A DNA stretch of 64,000 nucleotides from Rhodospirillaceae bacterium (lineage in GTDB: Bacteria; Pseudomonadota; Alphaproteobacteria; Kiloniellales; DSM-21159): NCBI GenBank assembly GCA_006969625.1, contig CP030885.1:2181430-2245429 (forward strand), written 5' to 3'. Below the pieces are notes generated by a model. That model ran no database searches and had not been told where the DNA came from. It saw only the letters and a list, made by a program, of their open reading frames with translations. This document shows, in pieces, positions 61,251 to 64,000 of this stretch. The position numbers were made by a program, and so were the translations under genes. The first letter of the stretch is position 1, and each line of letters opens with the position of its first letter.

Positions 61251-62282
61251 CTAGTTCATCTTCTTCTCGGCCTGCTCGATCTCCTGCTCGAGGCTGTTCA
61301 GCACCTCGGCACCGCTGTCGCCGGTCATCTCCAGGAACTTCTCGCGCGCTTCCCCGGCGCGCTCCTCGAAGGCCGCCCGCTCCTCGTCGGTCAGACGGAT
61401 CATCGTCAGCTCGGGCTTGGAATCCTTGATCTTCTCGAGACGGGTCTCGTTGAACTCCCGCTGGGTCTCGAAGATGAAGTCGACCAGCTCGGCCACCGTC
61501 TCATCGATCATGGTGCGCTGCGCGTCGCTCAGGCTCTCGTACCAGTCGTTGTTGGTGACCACCGTGGTGGTGAAGGTCTGCTGGCCGGCCCAGATCATGT
61601 AGTCCTGAACCTCGTAGAACTTCATCTCCTGGATCGCGAAGATCGGGTTGACCTGGCCGTCGATCTGCTTGAGCTGCAGCCCGCCGTAGACCTCCGAATA
61701 GGGCATCGGCGTCGGGTTGGCGCCGAACGCCTGGTAGGCCTCCGTCAGCATCGGCGAGACCATGGTGCGCATCTTGAAGCCGTCGAAATCCTCGGGGTTG
61801 CGGATCTCGCGGTTGGCGGTCCAGACCATCTCGCCCTCGGGGTACATGGTCAGCAGCTCGAGATTCTGCTCCTCGAAGTCGTCCTCCAAGTTCTGGTAGA
61901 GGGTCTCGCTGTTGGCCAGAACCTCCTTGTTCACCTGGTCGTTCTGGCTCAGCAGGTAGGGCACCGAGAAGACCTGGATCTCCGGGATCAGGGTGCCGAG
62001 GTGGCCTGGCGAGGCGTTGGCGAACTGGATGGCGCCGTTCGCCACCAGCTCGGTCAGGTCGGCCGAAGTGCCGAGCGTGCCGTAGGGATAGACGGTGACG
62101 GTGATCTCGCCGCCGGACTTCTCCTCGATCCGCTTGGCGAACTCCTGGGCGTAAGCGTCCTGGACGCTGCCCTTGATCTCCTCGATGGCAAACTTCCACT
62201 CGGCCGCCGCGGCGCCGGGCGCCTGGGCGCCGAGCGCCAGCGCGAATGCCGTGCCCGCGGCGAAAAGCAGTTTGCGAGTCAT
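61251..62282 (-). CDS. dctP: TRAP transporter substrate-binding protein (DctP family)
   Basis: 343 residues. Sec signal peptide ending AAAAE (about residue 27). The mature DctP fold shows GSVQDAYAQEFAKRIEEKSGGEITVTVYP and the conserved Arg stretch FDGFKMRTMVSPM, which holds the substrate carboxylate, then VYGGLQLKQIDGQ. It binds an organic acid for the DctQM permease encoded divergently. The ATG 62282 is set by the signal peptide. The C-terminus is acidic and helical. Substrate is not determined. Confidence 0.92.
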   Translation of the reverse strand: MTRKLLFAAGTAFALALGAQAPGAAAAEWKFAIEEIKGSVQDAYAQEFAKRIEEKSGGEITVTVYPYGTLGTSADLTELVANGAIQFANASPGHLGTLIPEIQVFSVPYLLSQNDQVNKEVLANSETLYQNLEDDFEEQNLELLTMYPEGEMVWTANREIRNPEDFDGFKMRTMVSPMLTEAYQAFGANPTPMPYSEVYGGLQLKQIDGQVNPIFAIQEMKFYEVQDYMIWAGQQTFTTTVVTNNDWYESLSDAQRTMIDETVAELVDFIFETQREFNETRLEKIKDSKPELTMIRLTDEERAAFEERAGEAREKFLEMTGDSGAEVLNSLEQEIEQAEKKMN

Positions 62283-62492
62283 CTCGATAGAGCCTCCGTG
62301 TCCGGGTGATTGTGCAGGCCAGTGTCGGTCCTGCAGGGCGTTCCTGCCGAATTCTCCGGTTCGGCGGGCGCCACATCGCGTGCAGGCGGACGACGGCGGG
62401 CACCGCTGCAGGTGCGATCCGCCGCACCGCCGGATTGCCTTGACGCTAGCGCATTCCCGGCCGGTTTGCAAATTAGCGCCGAAAAACCCGAA

Positions 62493-62508
62493 ATATCCGC
62501 GCGGATAT
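62493..62508. promoter_or_regulatory. 16-bp perfect palindrome between dctP and dctQM
   Basis: ATATCCGCGCGGATAT is a perfect palindrome in the 451-bp gap between divergent dctP and dctQM. Symmetry and position suggest the binding site of a dimeric regulator (LacI or GntR type) of the TRAP system, but the regulator is not in the window. The rest of the gap (62283-62733) shows AT-rich sequence but no gene. Confidence 0.6.
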
Positions 62509-62733
62509 GTGAGTAAATCATCTCCTGAGGATAAAAATGCTGAACGCAGAACGGGTGACTCGGGTTCCTACTCGGCTGATGATCGAGAAAAGTTTCCTTT
62601 GTGTTTTCGGACTAAATACCCTTTGTTCGAGACGAATATCACAAGATGGTTCGATGACAATTTATTGGCGTATCCCGCTTTCTTTTCGAAAGCCGATGTG
62701 CTTGGCTTTGCTCGCAACGAAGGTGGATGCAGA

Positions 62734-63390
62734 ATGAGTCACCAACCGCCCCCGGGGAATCCTCCGCCTGAATCCGGGGATTCCTCCCTGAAACGGGCCG
62801 TGCCGAGTCCGCCGCCGGCTGGCCGGCCGCGCGGCGGGTTCGGCGGCGCGCTCAGTCTCCTGGACCGGGTTCTGGAGCGGTTCGAAGCCTTCATCCTCGC
62901 CTATGGCATCATCCTGATGGCCATCAACGTCGTCGCCAACGTGATCGGCCGTCAGCTCATCGGGCAGTCGATCTACTTCTCCGAGGAGCTCAACCAGTTC
63001 CTCATCGTTCTGGTGACCTTCGTCGGGCTCGGCTACGCCGCACGGCGCGGCCGGCACATCCGCATGTCGGCGGTTTACGACAATCTGAGCGATCCGCTGC
63101 GGAAGGCCCTGATGGTGCTGATCGCCGCCTCCACCGCGGCAATCATGTTCCTGCTCGCCTGGTACGCCTATCAGTACGTCGCCAATGTCGCCGAACGCGG
63201 GCGCGTCACGGCGGCGCTGCGCATCCCGCTTTACATCACCTATCTCTGGGTGCCGCTCGGCTTTTTCATCACCGGCATCCAATACAGCCTGACGGTGGTG
63301 CGCAACCTGACCAGCAGCGAGATCTGGGTCTCCTACTCCGAACAGGACGTCTACGAGGAGGAGGATCCGACGGTGGGGAGCGGAACATGA
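62734..63390 (+). CDS. dctQ: TRAP transporter small permease (DctQ)
   Basis: 218 residues. A Pro/Gly-rich cytoplasmic N-terminus of about 45 residues precedes four membrane helices. Motifs EELNQFLIVLVTFVGLGYAARRGRHIRM, AASTAAIMFLLAWYAYQ and YITYLWVPLGFFITG are DctQ. It pairs with DctM to form the permease. The start ATG 62734 is preferred because the open frame upstream crosses the palindrome. ATGA overlap with dctM. Confidence 0.9.
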   Translation: MSHQPPPGNPPPESGDSSLKRAVPSPPPAGRPRGGFGGALSLLDRVLERFEAFILAYGIILMAINVVANVIGRQLIGQSIYFSEELNQFLIVLVTFVGLGYAARRGRHIRMSAVYDNLSDPLRKALMVLIAASTAAIMFLLAWYAYQYVANVAERGRVTAALRIPLYITYLWVPLGFFITGIQYSLTVVRNLTSSEIWVSYSEQDVYEEEDPTVGSGT

Positions 63391-64000
63391 CCGAAGCCGT
63401 CGTCGCCGTCATGATCGTGCTGCTGCTGCTCGGGTTCCCAATGATGATCCCGTTGATCGCGGCGGCGCTCGTCGGGTTCTTCTTCTTCTTCGGCGGCATC
63501 AATCCGGAAATCATGATCCAGCAGATGATCGGCGGCGTGAAGCCGACGGCCCTTATCGCCGTGCCGATGTTCATCTTCGCCGCCGACATCGTCACCAAAG
63601 GGCATGCCGCCGACCGGCTGCTCGACCTGGTGATGCGCTTCGTCGGCCATCTGCGCGGCGGGCTGGCGATCACGGCGGCGGCGACTTGCACCTTGTTCGG
63701 CGCCGTCTCCGGCTCGACGCAGGCGACCGTGGTGGCGATCGGCGGGCCGTTGCGCCCGAAAATGCTGAAGGCCGGCTACAAGGACAGCTTCGTCATGGCG
63801 CTGACGATCAACGCCAGCGACATCGCCCTGCTGATCCCGCCGTCCATCGGCATGATCATCTACGGCGTCGTCTCCGGCAGCTCGATCGGCGAGTTGTTCA
63901 TCGCCGGCATCGGGCCGGGGCTGCTGATCCTGTTGCTGTTCTCGATCTATTGCTACATCGCCGCCTGGCGCCAGGGCATCCCGCTGGAGATCCGCGCGAG
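63387..64000 (+). CDS. dctM: TRAP transporter large permease (DctM), cut by window edge
   Basis: The first about 204 codons are in the window. Several membrane helices and the conserved MQMIGG-like region (IMIQQMIGGVKPTALIAVPMFIFAADIV), GHLRGGLAITAAATCTLFGAVSGS and NASDIALLIPPSIGMIIYG are DctM hallmarks. Sodium-driven uptake with DctP. ATGA overlap with dctQ. Confidence 0.95.
   Translation, partial: MTEAVVAVMIVLLLLGFPMMIPLIAAALVGFFFFFGGINPEIMIQQMIGGVKPTALIAVPMFIFAADIVTKGHAADRLLDLVMRFVGHLRGGLAITAAATCTLFGAVSGSTQATVVAIGGPLRPKMLKAGYKDSFVMALTINASDIALLIPPSIGMIIYGVVSGSSIGELFIAGIGPGLLILLLFSIYCYIAAWRQGIPLEIRA

Overview
The window is GC-rich bacterial chromosome. Housekeeping gene order (trpG-trpD-trpC; tmk-holB-metG-tatD-MBL-DUF1499), short ATGA/GTGA overlaps and an alphaproteobacterial type LexA box point to an alphaproteobacterium, probably Rhodospirillales/Kiloniellales; the genus cannot be read from the sequence. 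Coordinates 1-20.7 kb and 42.6-64 kb are ordinary chromosome. About 22.06-42.63 kb is an integrated mobile island with lower-GC patches.

Left chromosome: trpGDC (minus); a divergent copper module (CueR-type operator, two-HMA CopA ATPase, CueR/HmrR regulator); a YibQ-like polysaccharide deacetylase; a minus-strand run of cysteine synthase, AlaX editing protein, mercaptopyruvate sulfurtransferase, double-GNAT protein and alanine-dehydrogenase-like enzyme; a NUDIX hydrolase; an alpha/beta hydrolase-OsmC fusion; a complete Dpp/Opp-type ABC operon with fused ATPases; and a PAS_5 protein. An IS481 element sits 20 bp outside the island.

Island: it lies at the 3' end of a tRNA-Ser(UGA) gene and is bounded by an 8-bp direct repeat (TGGCGGAG at 22062 and 42624). 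It carries MobC and a relaxase at its left end. Then come a Fic protein, a Hachiman (HamA/HamB) anti-phage locus broken by an IS5-type insertion, two further IS elements, a DUF3223 protein, a resolvase with a small partner, surface or secreted proteins, a split coupling protein (separate membrane subunit plus soluble TraG/VirD4 ATPase), and a large serine recombinase at the right end. No mating-pair genes are seen, so it looks like an integrative mobilizable element (IME).

The most interesting system is how the island is wired. Joining its two ends at the 8-bp core, as in an excised circle, extends the recombinase reading frame in frame by about 43 codons. That frame ends in an ATGA overlap with mobC, which is itself joined by GTGA to the relaxase. 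Excision would therefore restore the recombinase's own C-terminus and place mobC-relaxase in the recombinase operon. That operon starts at a promoter overlapped by a GTTC-N7-GTTC LexA box. This predicts DNA-damage-triggered excision followed by mobilization expressed only from the circle. In the integrated state the recombinase instead ends in codons read from the antisense strand of tRNA-Ser.

Right chromosome: tRNA-Ser, YrhK-like, CBS-domain, YdcF and MltB-type proteins; an IS1595-type element carrying two passenger genes; an RlpA-SPOR lipoprotein; DacA/C-type carboxypeptidase; the tmk-holB-metG-tatD operon; a GNAT/solute-binding-protein pair; a methyltransferase-like protein; an AI-2E family transporter; and a divergent TRAP transporter (dctP / dctQM) with a 16-bp palindrome between the two transcription units. 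The window ends inside dctM.
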